Of a DNA stretch of 64,000 bases, positions 33,281-45,400 are shown piece by piece. Each line of letters opens with the position of its first letter. The stretch's first letter is position 1. The translations under genes and the position numbers were made by a program. Location: positions 334,339,106-334,403,105 of the forward strand of contig OY282558.1 in NCBI GenBank assembly GCA_958295665.1, written 5' to 3'. The notes under the pieces were generated by a model. That model did not search any database. It was not told the DNA's origin and was given only the letters and a program-made list of their open reading frames with translations. Origin of the DNA: Tipula vernalis (Eukaryota; Arthropoda; Insecta; Diptera; Tipulidae).

Positions 33281-33913
33281 TGTAATATTCTAGAAAATTC
33301 AAAGGAAAACGTCCAATTATGATATGGAATTTTTAGAACATTTAACAGACTGAAGAGAATAATTTATATTTTATCCATTTCTTGCTCGTTTTCCAAATTT
33401 CCTATTAGACTAATAAATGGAAATTCACCGAAGCATCTCTGCAAATAATCAATCAATTATTTTAGTGAAATTGATTTGGCTCGTGGATGGTGCCCGCTTG
33501 GGGGGAAAATGTTTTTGAAACTGTAATTTTCTGCTTCATTTTCCGTTATACTTTAGAGTGGTCTGCAAAAATATTTTAATTGAATTAGAGCATTGCAAAG
33601 CTGCCCATAGTAAGCCGTAGTCCCATAATTTCTCGGCGGATTGTATATAATGTTCAAAATAGCGAAACAACCTTTCAAAACTTTGAATCTGTGCATTATC
33701 ATTGGTGAATAATAAAACAGTTATATATTTGTGGTTACAGAAAGTTTACTATTAAATGTTTTCCCGCTAAGTCTTAGTATAGTATAAAAACTATTAATTT
33801 TAAAGAACTTTAAGCATATGTTTATTTATGGCGATAATTAATCGTAGTCTATGACACTCACAGTGGATTCCCAAAGCTAAGGAAGTTCGAATAAAATTTG
33901 TATCTATATTACA
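33281..33913 (+). repeat. 3' LTR of the gypsy element (right arm)
   Basis: 633 bp with TG...CA ends and inverted terminal heptamers TGTAATA / TATTACA. It has a TATA-like box (tagtataaaaactat, about 33777) and a late AATAAA (cgaataaaattt, about 33890) in promoter-to-polyA order, so its orientation agrees with gag-pol. The only other copy in the window is the inverted one at 28322-28970; there is no direct 5' LTR. Confidence 0.75.
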
Positions 33914-34325
33914 TAGAAACAACACCACTTAGCGCCAGGTAAACTATCTCACCACCCCTCTAAAAGAAACTGAAGAATATACATTTTTTCCATTCACTCT
34001 GATTTGTATTTTTAAAGCTTATCTACTCCAAGCTTACACTAACTATTTTCTTTTCTATTGAATAAACTGTGCAGCTTGGGAAGAAACATGAATTATTAAC
34101 ACCAACCAAAGTTTAGCGGGCGTCTTTATAATTTTTTGATTGATTTGGCGCCCTTCTTATTACTAGACTCCGTATCGATTGCCGAGCACCTCCGTTTCCT
34201 TTGCCATCAGTAACTAAAAAAAAAATTAAAGCCAGAATTTTATTGGCGAAAAATAATAAACATAGAAAAACTAAGAATATGTAAACTGATTTGTTTTAAA
34301 ATGTGTTAATACAGACGTAATTAAT
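33914..34325. other. Spacer holding a short inverted repeat copy
   Basis: 34130-34208 is the inverted partner of 19130-19204 (ggcgcccttcttattactag, cctccgtttcctttgccat). The rest shows nothing recognisable. Confidence 0.5.
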
Positions 34326-34751
34326 CAGAGCACCCTGTATTTTATAGAGCCATATTGAAAAAATCTGAGCTTTTATAAGGGAATTAGAAACGAGGAAAAA
34401 CGAAACTTTTCATAGTAAAACACACAAAACATATGGGACATCACTTTTTTTCCTAAGACAAATTTTTAAATGAGAACGTTACAAATTCTTAATTATGATT
34501 TATGAAATACTTTCATAAATGTTTGAATTTCAACATATATGAATATCGTTTAAGTAAATTATTTTCATTTTCTTGTAATAATTGATTTATTTAAACCAAA
34601 ATATTAAAAAAAAAAATCATAATAACAGCATTCTGGTCAAATTGAAATAAAAGCTTAATACAATTCGTTTGGTCATTAAGTCAATATACATTACATAGAT
34701 GGCAGTGATGGCCATAAAAATTTGGAAAAATCATACCATAATTTGGAAAAA
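34326..34751 (-). mobile_element. CAGAGC-family MITE, copy 4, left part
   Basis: Starts CAGAGCACCCTGTATTTTAT and follows the family in minus orientation (gcttttataagggaattaga, catagtaaaacacacaaaac, catagatggcagtgatggcc). It breaks off at ccataatttggaaaaac where copy 3 begins; its remainder is at 35669-36026, minus about 200 bp of family sequence lost at the junction. Confidence 0.75.
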
Positions 34752-34752
34752 C

Positions 34753-35668
34753 CAGAGCCTTCTAGAGTATAGAGCCATAATCTTAATGACGTATTTTTTA
34801 GAAGCTTTTTTAGTGGTATAACTTTTCACTGATTTCCATAGGAATCCATAGTAAAAACGGTGTTTTTTAGCTTCAAATTTTTCAATGAAAAAAGCAAAAA
34901 TATTATAAAATGTTTATATAAAAGTTTTCTACATATCTTTAAGAACAATATACAAGAACACCATATTGGTATTAAGTAAATATTAATTGCAGAAATATTA
35001 AAATTAAATTATTTCTAAAATATATTTTTTCGAACTTTCATTTTGAAAAATACATCAAAGTTGGCTCTGACAAATGAAAATAATACTTGCTAAATTTATC
35101 TTTAGTCTTACTAGTGTACGTAAGATGTCTAAAATGATTACAGAAAAATACGAAAAAAAATTATTTAATCGCAAAACTATCACACGTTCCTATATTTTGT
35201 GAATTTGTTTTGCTTTTCCTATAATTTTTGAACTTAAAAATTCCCCAGGTGGTAATTTTTGGTACGATTTTTCCAAATTTTTACGGCCATCACTGCCATC
35301 TATATAATGTATATTGACTTAATAACCAAACGAATCGTAGTAAGCTTTTAAATCAATTTGACCAGAATTCTGTTATGAATTTTTTTTAATATTTTGGTTT
35401 AAATAAATCAATTATTACAAGAAAATGAAAACGATTTACTTAAACGATATTCTTATATGTTGAAATTCAAACATTTATGAGAGTATCTCAGAAATCATAA
35501 TTAAGAATTTGTAACGTTTTCATTTAAAAATTTGTCTTAGGAAAAAAAGTGATGTCCCATATGTTTTGTGTGTTTTACTATGAAAAGTTTCGTTTTTTCA
35601 TCGTTTCTAATTCCCTTATAAAAGCTCAGATTTTTTGATTATGGCTCTATAAAATACAGGGTGCTCTG
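34753..35668 (+). mobile_element. CAGAGC-family MITE, copy 3, complete (916 bp)
   Basis: The cleanest full member: CAGAGCCTTCTAGAGTATAG at the left, ...gattatggctctataaaata then cagggtgctctg at the right. The termini pair as imperfect ~30-bp inverted repeats containing the shared core tatagagccataatc. AT-rich interior, no ORF. Inserted in copy 4 (opposite orientation). Confidence 0.85.
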
Positions 35669-36026
35669 GTAAAACTAAAGATAAATTTAGCAAATATTAT
35701 TTTAATTAGTCAGAGCCAACTTTGATGTAATTTTCAAAATGAAAGTTCAAAAAAATATATTTTAGAAATAATTCAGTTTTAATATTTCTGCAATTAATAT
35801 TTACTTAATACCAATATGGCCTTCTTATATATTGTTCTTAAAGATATGTAGAAAACTTTTATATAAACATTCTATAATATTTTTTCTTTTTTCATTGAAA
35901 AACTTTTAGCTAAAAAACACCATTTTTATTATCGATTCCTATGGAAATCAGTGAAAAGTTATACCACTAAAAAATCTTCTAAAAATACGCTATTATGATT
36001 ATGGCTCTATACTCTAGAAGGCTCTA
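35669..36026 (-). mobile_element. CAGAGC-family MITE, copy 4, right part
   Basis: Resumes the minus-oriented family at aaaactaaagataaatttag, runs through gtcagagccaactttgatgt and accaatatggccttcttata, and ends tatactctagaaggctct, the other terminus. Confidence 0.75.
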
Positions 36027-38005
36027 ATAAAACCCGAAACTGAACCGTAAATAAAAATTTAGAACTAAAGTAATTTCGGCTTAACCATTTGTTTTATTCA
36101 CAGTTTCATGGCCTCAAAATTGGCGGACATTTTGAAAAAGCCACCATAGTTAATTTGACAAAACCCTAAAGTAAATTTTAGAATATAGTTTGGCTCAATA
36201 GGATTGCTCTCTCTCTAGAAAAGGTATTTTGTCTCCAATGATTGTTGTTATATTTTTTACGTACAAAAGGGAGAAGCTGTATTTAATTAGTTTTTGAAAC
36301 TTTAAATATAAAGAATCTATATAGTATTTTCAAGTCATATTTTATAACATCTAAAAAAAATCTACTTTTTCAAATTCAATATTATTCGTATCAAATTAAA
36401 TAAGTTTTAATTCAAATTAAATAGTTTTTATTTAAAATCCAGCAAATTTTTCTAAAAATCATATTCGTGCAAGTCTTAAATATGTGCTTTATAATTTTGT
36501 ATACTTCTCTCAAATTCATTTGGTGAATTATAGAAGTAAATATACAAAATTGTAAAATTTAATTTCAAAATGGTACAGTACCAAGAAAAGTAAAGGTATC
36601 GAATAATTATGATTAATAAAACTCTTTAATGATTACTTAAAATTAATATTTGGGAGCTCAAAATAAGCCTCTAAAAATTCAATTATACTTAAAAAGGTAT
36701 CATGTGTATGTAACAAGAAGATATAAATTGTAACTGATCTGTTACCACTTACAATTTTTGCGGTGAATATAATGTCAAAAATTTAACTTTTTAACTTTTT
36801 ATGCGGTCGTTTTTCGTTTTTTTTTGCACACATGCTAGGTCTGAATTCTATTAAATTCGAAAAATTTTAAAAACATTACAAAAATTAAAACTGTAGCTAT
36901 TACTCAATTTACAACTGTAGCTATTAACATCTTATGTTTTATATAAATTTTACTTTAAAATTTTATTAAAATTTTCGAAATTCTGAAATTTTTATAAATT
37001 TTCGAAATACTATATAATACAAATGCTTAAGTTTAATTATTCTCCGGAAGAGAGTGGAACCGGAATTGAACTGAAAACCGTAAACTAAAACTAACTGATA
37101 TTTTTACTGGAACCGTAACCGTAATCGAACCGAAATACTAAATTTCAACCCTTTTTTTTTGGTTCGCCGTCTAAAACTCTTGCACCAGTACTCGTTGATT
37201 GTTTTCAAACGTGGACAATCATTCGATAGCAACTTACCATTATTGTGTACCTTCGAAAAATAATGGAGGAGTAATAACATAAAACTTTTGGAGGTAATGA
37301 TATTATCGGTAGTGACATTGATGTTGATCGTGTAAAGTTCGTGGTTAACCATAACGAAATTCCAACCATAACGTACTATACCATTCCTATTTTGTTTTTT
37401 CTCTTTCTCCATAAAACAAGTTGAGAAATGCAATGAAATAATGTGCATTGGTTTTTACATTCAATGTAAATTGTATGCAATATTATTCAATGGCCAAAAA
37501 TTTTTTGTCGTTTAATGGTGGGTACCTTTATTATTCAGGAAAGTTACTATAAATATAAAAAGTTATGACTATACCAAGTGCTTTGACACTTAAATTTAAG
37601 ATTTTTCAAAAAGTGGAGTTGATCGATTTGTACACTGAACGGCTCATTTATCGTTAAGTTTATCGTAAATCAGTGCGATCTGTCTTAAATCATTGCACAT
37701 TATAACCAAATTTGAAATTAAGCATTCAAACATTAGTACATAGGTATAGGTTTCAATATTCATGGTCAGTGAAAATTTAACAGGCTTTCATTCGGCTTTT
37801 CACTTAAAATTATTAGTCAGTTTCAAACGACAATTTACCGCAAACTGAGTTTCAACATTAACAAGCCGAACAATATGGTGGAAAGTGCAATTTTTACAAG
37901 TAGACTTGGGATACACTTAACTAATATAATTGTTTAGTATCATAAGTTTTTCTGCAAGCTCAAGAATATTAAATAAAGAATTTCATTAGTTGTTTTTACT
38001 TTTAA
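36027..38005. other. Unannotated AT-rich DNA
   Basis: No gene recognised. The minus frame at 37104-37448 (114 codons) lies in slightly less AT-rich sequence but matches no family I know and has no conserved motif; I do not call it. Confidence 0.4.
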
Positions 38006-38094
38006 TCCTCACCGGTTATGGGTCATTTTACTTTCATTAACGTACCCAATGAGTCTCTCGAACTCATTTGGTATTTTTAAATTAAAATCAAGTT

Positions 38095-38640
38095 TGAGGG
38101 GATCATACCTAAAATTGGTATTAAATAGAAAACCGTTGTTGAACGTTGAATATAGAATATAAATCGCTTTCCTAAACTGTCGTAACCGCAATGAACATTG
38201 GTCTAGTGTTGATTTTCTAATGGACTCGGCCATTATCAATAATCTTGGCCGACTTCAAGAAAAAAGTTGGGAGCAATCATACTTAAAATTGGGATTGAAT
38301 AGAAAGTCGTTGTTGAACGTTGAATATAGAACTTTCCTAAACGCTGAAAAGCTCAATGACCATCGGTCTAGTGATAATTTTCTGTTGGACTAGGCCATTG
38401 TCAATAATCCTGGCCAATTCGAAGAAAAAAATTTGGAGCGATCATACTTAAAATTGGGATTGAATAGAAAGCCGTTGTTGAACCTTGAATATAGAACGCA
38501 GATCGCTTTCCTAAACGGTGAAAACATCAATGACCATTGGTCTAGTGATGATTTTCTATTGAATTAGGCCATTGCCAATAATCCTGGGCGATTTCCAGAA
38601 AAATATTTGGGGCGATCATACTTTCAGTCAAGAATTAAAC
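38095..38640. repeat. Tandem satellite, ~166-175-bp unit, about three copies
   Basis: Successive unit starts gatcatacctaaaattggta (38100), caatcatacttaaaattggg (38275), cgatcatacttaaaattggg (38441) and cgatcatactttcag (38616). Shared inner words: gaatagaaagccgttgttga, ttggtctagtgatgattttc, ggccattgtcaataatcctg. The minus frame 38009-38239 is a product of this repeat. One more unit lies inverted at 42840-43012. Confidence 0.8.
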
Positions 38641-39248
38641 CATGCATTTATTTGCTGGAAAGTAAGTTTATTTCACCAGAGCACTTTTGAAAAATGTCCA
38701 TTATATAGCACATTTCTCCTCAACGTTAAATTTGTCTACATGTAAATTATATTATGAAAACACGAAATTTTCTAAATATTGAAGTATAGTTACAAGAAAA
38801 TTTTAGCTTGGTAAATTTTTCAACAAATAATGTTTTATTTTCAGTTTAGTCCATTGAAATTATGAACATAAAAAAATAAAAATTAATAACAATAACAAAA
38901 ACTAGCAGTTTATATAAAACTGTCGAAAAGAAAAATGAAAAAGCGGAAAATGGAAAATGCAATGAAAACAACCAAAATCAAACTCAGGTAATGTTAACAC
39001 TGTTACGGACGCTAATGCTAGAATATCCGGCTGTTTGATTCAAGAAGCGAAACACTTTACTAGCCATTATTTTAGGCTAGTCATCGAAAAATAAAGAAAA
39101 CAAAGAACAATCGCATATTAAAAAATTTAGGGTCATGTCTTCCATTATCACGGCGGTCTAATAAATCAACGTGGATTACTCAAATTTTTGAAGAATGGAT
39201 TCGTGAAATCGACATTTTGTTGAACAAAATACTTAAATGGAAAACTTA

Positions 39249-42200
39249 ACTTTCTGTCGGGGGGAAAGCAGTTGGCTGACCAGATTTAAGACTCGGATTT
39301 GGTGATCTTGAATGATTTGAGGCCAACTAGAATGGCGAATGTGGGAGATACTACCAATGCATTAGATCTGTCTATGACAACTATTGAAATGGCCGGCCGG
39401 GTCACTTGGAATGTAGAAGAAGAAAATTTGGGTGGGGATCATTTTATGTTCAAAATGATCATGAATGATAATCGAGTGTTTAAAAAAAACGTGAAATTAT
39501 TAATAATAAGAGGTGGATGAAGGAGATGAATGAGATTCTCGGTGAACATGAAATAAATCAAAGTCAGTTGGATAGTGAAATAGAACGAGTGAATAAGAAT
39601 TGTATTAGAATGGTTGATATGACAGAGATAAATGTGAATGGGTGATGGCCTTGCGCGAATATAACAGGAATAAGAGTTGTGTGAATAGGATTATGTACGG
39701 TAAACTGAATGGAAAGTTGAAAAAGGCTATTCGCAGAGCGAAACGGAAAAATTGGAGGGAATATGTCGCAAACGACACATAGAACCACAACTAAGGATGT
39801 ATGGAATTTATTTATCAGCATGAATGGAAAATATTTTAATGGGAGCAAGGTGGTGTGTGAGAACCGTGAAAAAGGTGATGAATTTCTGAGAATGATACTA
39901 AATGTACGCAATGATTTGAATATATCAAGTGAAGTTGTAAGAATGGATAAAAATGAAAGAATGGATAGGAAATATGAATGGAATGAGTTCCTTGGAGTAT
40001 TAGATAACTCCAAATCTACCACTCCAGGAACCAGCCGTGTAAGTTATAAAATGATTCAGTTATTGAGTGAATCAGCAAAACATAATTTGCTTAAGACACT
40101 CAACAAAGTATGGATGAGTTCAAAAATACCAGACAAGAGTAGTCCCCATTCCTAAATGAGATAGAGAGCCGAATGTGGCATCAAATTATCGTGGCGTATG
40201 TATGTTGAATGTATTTATTAAAATTTTAAATGGAATGATGAAAGAACGAATGAAAGCTTTTATGAATGAAAATAATTTATTGCCAGCAACAACATTCGGG
40301 TTTCGAAAGAACCACTCTGCAATCGCGTGTGTGGAAAAGTTTCTATGGGAAGTAAGGAAAGATAATATGAATGTAGTTGCGGTATTTTTGGACATTGAGA
40401 GAGCCTATGTTTGTGTGGTTCCGTGGAAATTACAACAAATTCTTTCGAATTTTGAATTTTCATGGAAGGTATGTACTCGTATGTAGATAAAAGATTTTAT
40501 GAGTGAAAGAAAAATTGTTTTGAATGGAAGTGGGTATAGGTTGGAGGGCGTGGCGAATGTTGGACTTCTACAAGGAAGTAAAATATCGCCAGCTCTTTTC
40601 AACCTATATACCAGCGGATACACCGCATCAATACAGAAAATCAAATCGTTCTGCAATTTGCAGATGATTTTATTATAATTGGAAAAGAAAGAAGTATTGA
40701 TGTGGCGGCTCAAAAGGCGCAAAAGGGGGTAGATGAAGTTATTGGAAAAATAAAAATGTTAAATTTAAGAATGAATCCTAATAAGTGTGCTTACATGAGC
40801 TTTAGAACGAATGACGTTAATCTAAACATTAGAGTGGATAATAATAAAATTGAACATGTGAACACGTACAGGTATTTGGGTATTTGGATTGATAGGCGCA
40901 TGAATTTTGGGAAGCACATGAAAATTTTGGCAGATAACTTCAAGGATCGTATAAACGTGAAAGGCCCTTATATCCTCCAAAATTGGATATGGTATTAGTA
41001 TTTATGGAAATGGTTCGAAAGGGGCTTTTAGTCAATTGATGAAAGTAGAGAATGCGTGTGCCAGAATGGTACTGGGAGCGATTAATTCAACTCCAATACA
41101 TACTCTGTGGTCTGAAATTGGTTATTCAGCTCTCGATTACAAGAGAGAGTGGATCACAGTGAGAGAGACAGTGCGAATGATAACAACGAAAAATGAGTTT
41201 TGGAATGAAATGGTAGTGAGACTTCAAAATGGGGCGGTGCAAAAAATGCTGGTCCGCAACCCGTTCCTAATAGTCTTACTGTATGCATGAATATGGAGGA
41301 ATATAATAAGGGAATGAATTAAGTTATCGCCAAAATTATGTTTGGAAAATCAGTCGGCAATACGTGGGAATTTATGATATCGTTCATACACATGCTAGTG
41401 TGATTGATAATGATGTAGGCGTTGGTATTTTCATGGCCAGTACGAATGTGGAAAACTGTTTCATAGTGGATAAAAGTATCTGTATAATGAATGCCGAATT
41501 GATTGGAATATATGAAGGTATACAACTGGCTGTGAATGAAGGGAATAAGAAGATAGTAATATTTTCAGATTCCCAGAGTGGTTTGTGTTTGTTAAAATGT
41601 GGAGGTGGAAGACAAGATAATGTTTATGTTGATTTGATTTTTGAATGTATTCGTATCAATGCGTGCCATCACATAGGCAGATCGAGGGGAATGAAAGAGC
41701 TGATATGTTAGCTAAAAAGGCTACAGAGAATGACAGGGTTCAGGAGTACGAAAGGAAGGATGCAAAAGATGTACTTCGAATGTTTCAGATGAATCTGTGG
41801 AGAAAATGGGAGAGCGAATATATTGAAAAAAGTTTAACGAAAGGAACAAAGTACAGAGTACTATATAATCCTTTAAGAAATCCCTTCTACAAGGAGCTTA
41901 AAGAAGATACGCGAATATTGAGAACGATAGAGGGAATCAGGCTGAACCATGGTAATCGGAAAGAATGCTTCAGGAAACGTCGATTGAGTGAGGATAAAGA
42001 TTGTGCTTTGTGTGGAGAATGTTGAACATCTGTAATAAATAAGGGAGGTTTGGTTTATAAGGAAATGTATGAATATATTAGAATGAGTGGAATAACAATT
42101 TAACTGCTGCCACCATACAAAGAACTGCTAGAAAGATATCTAAGGGGATTATCCGGTGCCTTTAGGAATACCATAATTAGAAAATAAAAATAAGTAAATG

Positions 42201-42308
42201 TATCCAAATCATAAAAATGTAAAAAAATAAAAATTGTAAAATTTGATTTTTGGCAACATGGCTCGTTATTTTCGGAGCCAAGCCTAATAAAAAAAAAAAC
42301 TTTCTGTC
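39249..42308 (+). mobile_element. 5'-truncated I-like non-LTR retrotransposon with 11-bp target duplication
   Basis: AACTTTCTGTC occurs directly before the element (39249-39259) and directly after its poly(A) (42298-42308). Between them lies a LINE-type ORF2 truncated within the endonuclease, a short 3' UTR, and the A-run at about 42287-42299. The duplication plus poly(A) defines the insertion exactly and shows target-primed reverse transcription with 5' truncation. Confidence 0.85.
39262..42040 (+). pseudogene. I-clade-like ORF2: endonuclease end, RT, RNase H
   Basis: In order: endonuclease end DLVILNDLRPTRMANVGD (39297) and GGDHFMF; linker; RT with NYRGVCMLNVFIKILNGMM (40180), TFGFRKNHSAIACVEKF, VAVFLDIERAYVCV (40375), a degraded GLLQGSKISPALFNLYT (40560), intact active site FADDFIIIG (about 40660), NPNKCAYMSF, YRYLGIWIDRRMNFGKH (40868). 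Then an RNase H domain: GVGIFMAS (41415), MNAELIGIYEGI (41488), IFSDSQSGLCLL (41560), and SHRQIEGNERADMLAKKA (about 41667-41720). A terminal CALCGE (42003) is the start of a zinc motif. RT followed by RNase H places it with the I superfamily. At least six frameshifts or stops, so it is dead despite intact FADD. Confidence 0.8.
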
Positions 42309-42320
42309 CATAATTATTCT

Positions 42321-42735
42321 GCCGTCCTAGAACCAAACGCGGTATCTACAAAAAATTGGAAATTTAGTTTTTGGTTTTCTTCGTAACCTGGAATATTATT
42401 CTACCTGATTACGGACGGAAAACTCAGTATTTACATTATTTCTTCCAGAAACGCGCATCATTTTATCGTATCTTTCGAAAATGTCTACCTTTTCTAAGGA
42501 CGAATGAGGTATCTACGTACTACTAGCTAAAAACGCAGTAACTGCTTCTGCGAATATGTACAAACCGCATTTGTTTTTAGTATTTAGTATACTGCATTTA
42601 CTGTTACTTTAACTAGAAATCACCTTTATTAGACAGCAAACATTCCAATTTACAAAGGGCTATTACCAAAACTTCAAAGCCTAATATCTCAATTTCATGT
42701 CACCAGTACATACCGCTTTTGGTTCTAGGACGAAA
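42321..42735. mobile_element. ~410-bp MITE, ends CGTCCTAGAACCAAA
   Basis: Left CGTCCTAGAACCAAACGCGG then tatctac; right reverse complemented CGTCCTAGAACCAAAAGCGG then tatgtac. A third partial copy lies inside (aggacgaatgaggtatctac, about 42498). It starts 13 bp after the I-like element's target duplication. No ORF. Confidence 0.75.
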
Positions 42736-42839
42736 GTATTTTCCAGTACATACAAACTTAAGGAGGTTAACCAATGTGGAATTAAAATGTTTGCTGACAC
42801 GAATGTCTTCAAGAATTCAATCCCTTGATCAAGAAGATA

Positions 42840-43012
42840 ATAATTAAGAATGACCGATGATCATTGAGGTTATCACCGTTTAGGAAAGCGTTCTGCGTTC
42901 TATACTTAACGTTCAACAACGGTTTTCTATTCAATCCCAATTTTAAGTATGATGACCCCAAATTTTTTTCAAGGAATTGGCCAGGATTATTGATAATGGC
43001 CTACTCCAATTT
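42840..43012. repeat. Single inverted satellite unit
   Basis: Inverted relative to 38095-38640: cctaaacggtgaaa, gttcaacaacggttttctat, attcaatcccaattttaagt and attggccaggattattgata all recur. One unit only. Confidence 0.8.
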
Positions 43013-45400
43013 AGAATCTTCATTAGGAAATATTTAATCTACAAATAGAACGTACAACAATCAACTTGTTTAATGACGCACCAACACATTTATAGAGAAT
43101 TTATTTTCGGAACGTTTTCGGAAACACTTCACAAGCATCTGAAATGACTTGATTCACTAGAAAAACACGGCTAACTTTTTTGGATGAATTTCAAGAATAA
43201 GAAATGAGTCTATCAGACTCATCGTGTACGGATTTGTGAGTATTTGATGTGTATCAATTTGGTATTGCAATTCTTTTGATCACAAATAACATACATTAAA
43301 ATACATTTGGTCCAATTTGTGTGAAAATAATTTTTTTAGAAAGCAAAGTTACAGTGCATTCACAATAAAAAGCTATTTACTTTTGACATACAGGTTTCTA
43401 TGAATTTTCAATTTGCTCGGTTAAAATGAGTCTCCGAAACTGAAGCCGTACTGATTAGGGTTAAGTAAACAACGCAATAATAGAATTTGAAACTCTTATC
43501 AACTTACTTAACTGTATTGCAACAATTTTTTTTTTCTTGGGCTTAGATTCCATCTGTTCAAAATGTGAAAAATAATCGCCAATTATCTTTAGAATTTACG
43601 CTCGATATCTTTTGACAATTATCTCAAAACTCCGAATTTTACAATTTGTCTAAATTTTGGTATTTTAAATTGGTTTTACCCAAATGCGCTCAAAAATAAA
43701 AAAAACCATTTAGATCAGATTATTTATCATTTAATTTAAAATGCCGCCTTTAAAATATTTTACAGGTTCATTGCACTCGCAGGTAATTAATACAATAAAA
43801 CGATATTTCAAAAACAAACTTAATTAAACATGCGTATACTCTCATGTAAAACATATTTTCAGCCGTGTGACAGAATTACAAAACAAAAAATATGAAAAAT
43901 GAAATTTATTAAAGAAATATTAATAAAATCAAAATTATTTTAACAACCGAAATACGTCACAAAAATAAAAAAAAAAGAAAATGAAAACGAGTGTGTGTGT
44001 TTTTATCTGAAAATCATGAAGAAAAACGATCATTTTTAAATAAATACTTAAGAGTTAAAAAATATCGAAAGACAAACCAATCCAAAATAGATTTTTATTT
44101 TTGGCAAAATTCCGAGCAAATACAATTACACATTTCAATGAAATAATAACAAATATTATAGTAAATAGAACAAAAAATAAATAATTCGTCTATCTAGAAT
44201 TTTCGAACCGACTACACAGGGTAGCCAATTTATAATTACAGTACCATTATATCTTTGGCGTTATAACTTAGTTAGGAAATTTAGTACACCCTGTTCACAC
44301 GGTAGCGCGCAACAGGAGCAACGTTAAAATTTTAATTTATGATAATTAAATCAAATCGAGTATAAACAACATACATTACTTTGCAAATACTTTATTAAAT
44401 GAACAGACAAAAAATTAGAATCGGAAGTAACCGTTTCTCAGCCATTCTATATATACATACATATACATATAATATATGTACATATGAAAGTAATGCTCTC
44501 AAGCACGTGATCGTGCACAAAAAAAAAATATCTCGACAATCATCGCGTAACCATCGCGTAAGAGAAGTTTTAAAAAATATTAATGTTTATATGAAAAATC
44601 ATTTGCTTATTGTTCCGTGATATATATTTTTAAGGTTATTTATAAATAAATTAAAATAAAATTTATACATTTTCCATTTATTTTGTTGTTGTTGTTTTTG
44701 TATTTTCTCGCATCTTTTTAGAAATTGATAAATGATTTCGTATGAATAAAGATGATGGGAATTTAAGCTGGTAATTACTTTCTGTTTTGTTTTCTTTTTT
44801 TCTTTTGTAAATATATTTTGTAATTAATTTAATGGTGACATCATGACGTAAGCAATTTTTACCAAAAAACTTTTCATAAACACAATGTTTTCAATGTAAA
44901 ATTAAATCAGCGGTGTATCATTCATTCATTAAAACACAGGGGAGCTCGAATTTTGATTGAAGCATTTCCCAAAATAGATAACAACACTAATATTTGCGTA
45001 TGTCAGTAAAGCGAGATTTTTCTGTAAATGTATAGTACGAGTATTCTAAACCATTCCAGTAGCAAATAAAAAATTATAAATTTGAATAAAATATTAGTTT
45101 TTTATTTATTTTTTATTTTTTTTTTTGATTCTGACTCAAACATTCAACATTCACAAAATGATAAATTATAGTATATTTGTCAAAAAAATAAAAATATTAT
45201 TATTTATGTACTCGTACCAAACCGAAGAAAGCAGATAAGACAAAAAACCCCAAAATTTAAAATAAGAATACACAATTAAGGAATTCACAATATTAAATTA
45301 AATTACTATAGTGTACGCAGTAGTAAAAGAAAATAGGGTTGGATTATTCGAACCTATGTAGTGAGTGTGTATGGAGAGGATATAATGATGCAATCAAGCA
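43013..45400. other. Unannotated AT-rich DNA
   Basis: No gene recognised. 44217-44301 may be a tiny inverted-repeat element: acagggtagccaatttataa at the left and, reversed, acagggtgtactaaatttcc at the right. Elsewhere only short simple repeats (tatacatacatatacatata near 44450). Confidence 0.35.

Noticed and set aside
37104..37448. 114-codon minus frame as a possible host exon
   Set aside because: No motif, no splice context that I can support, no similarity I recognise.
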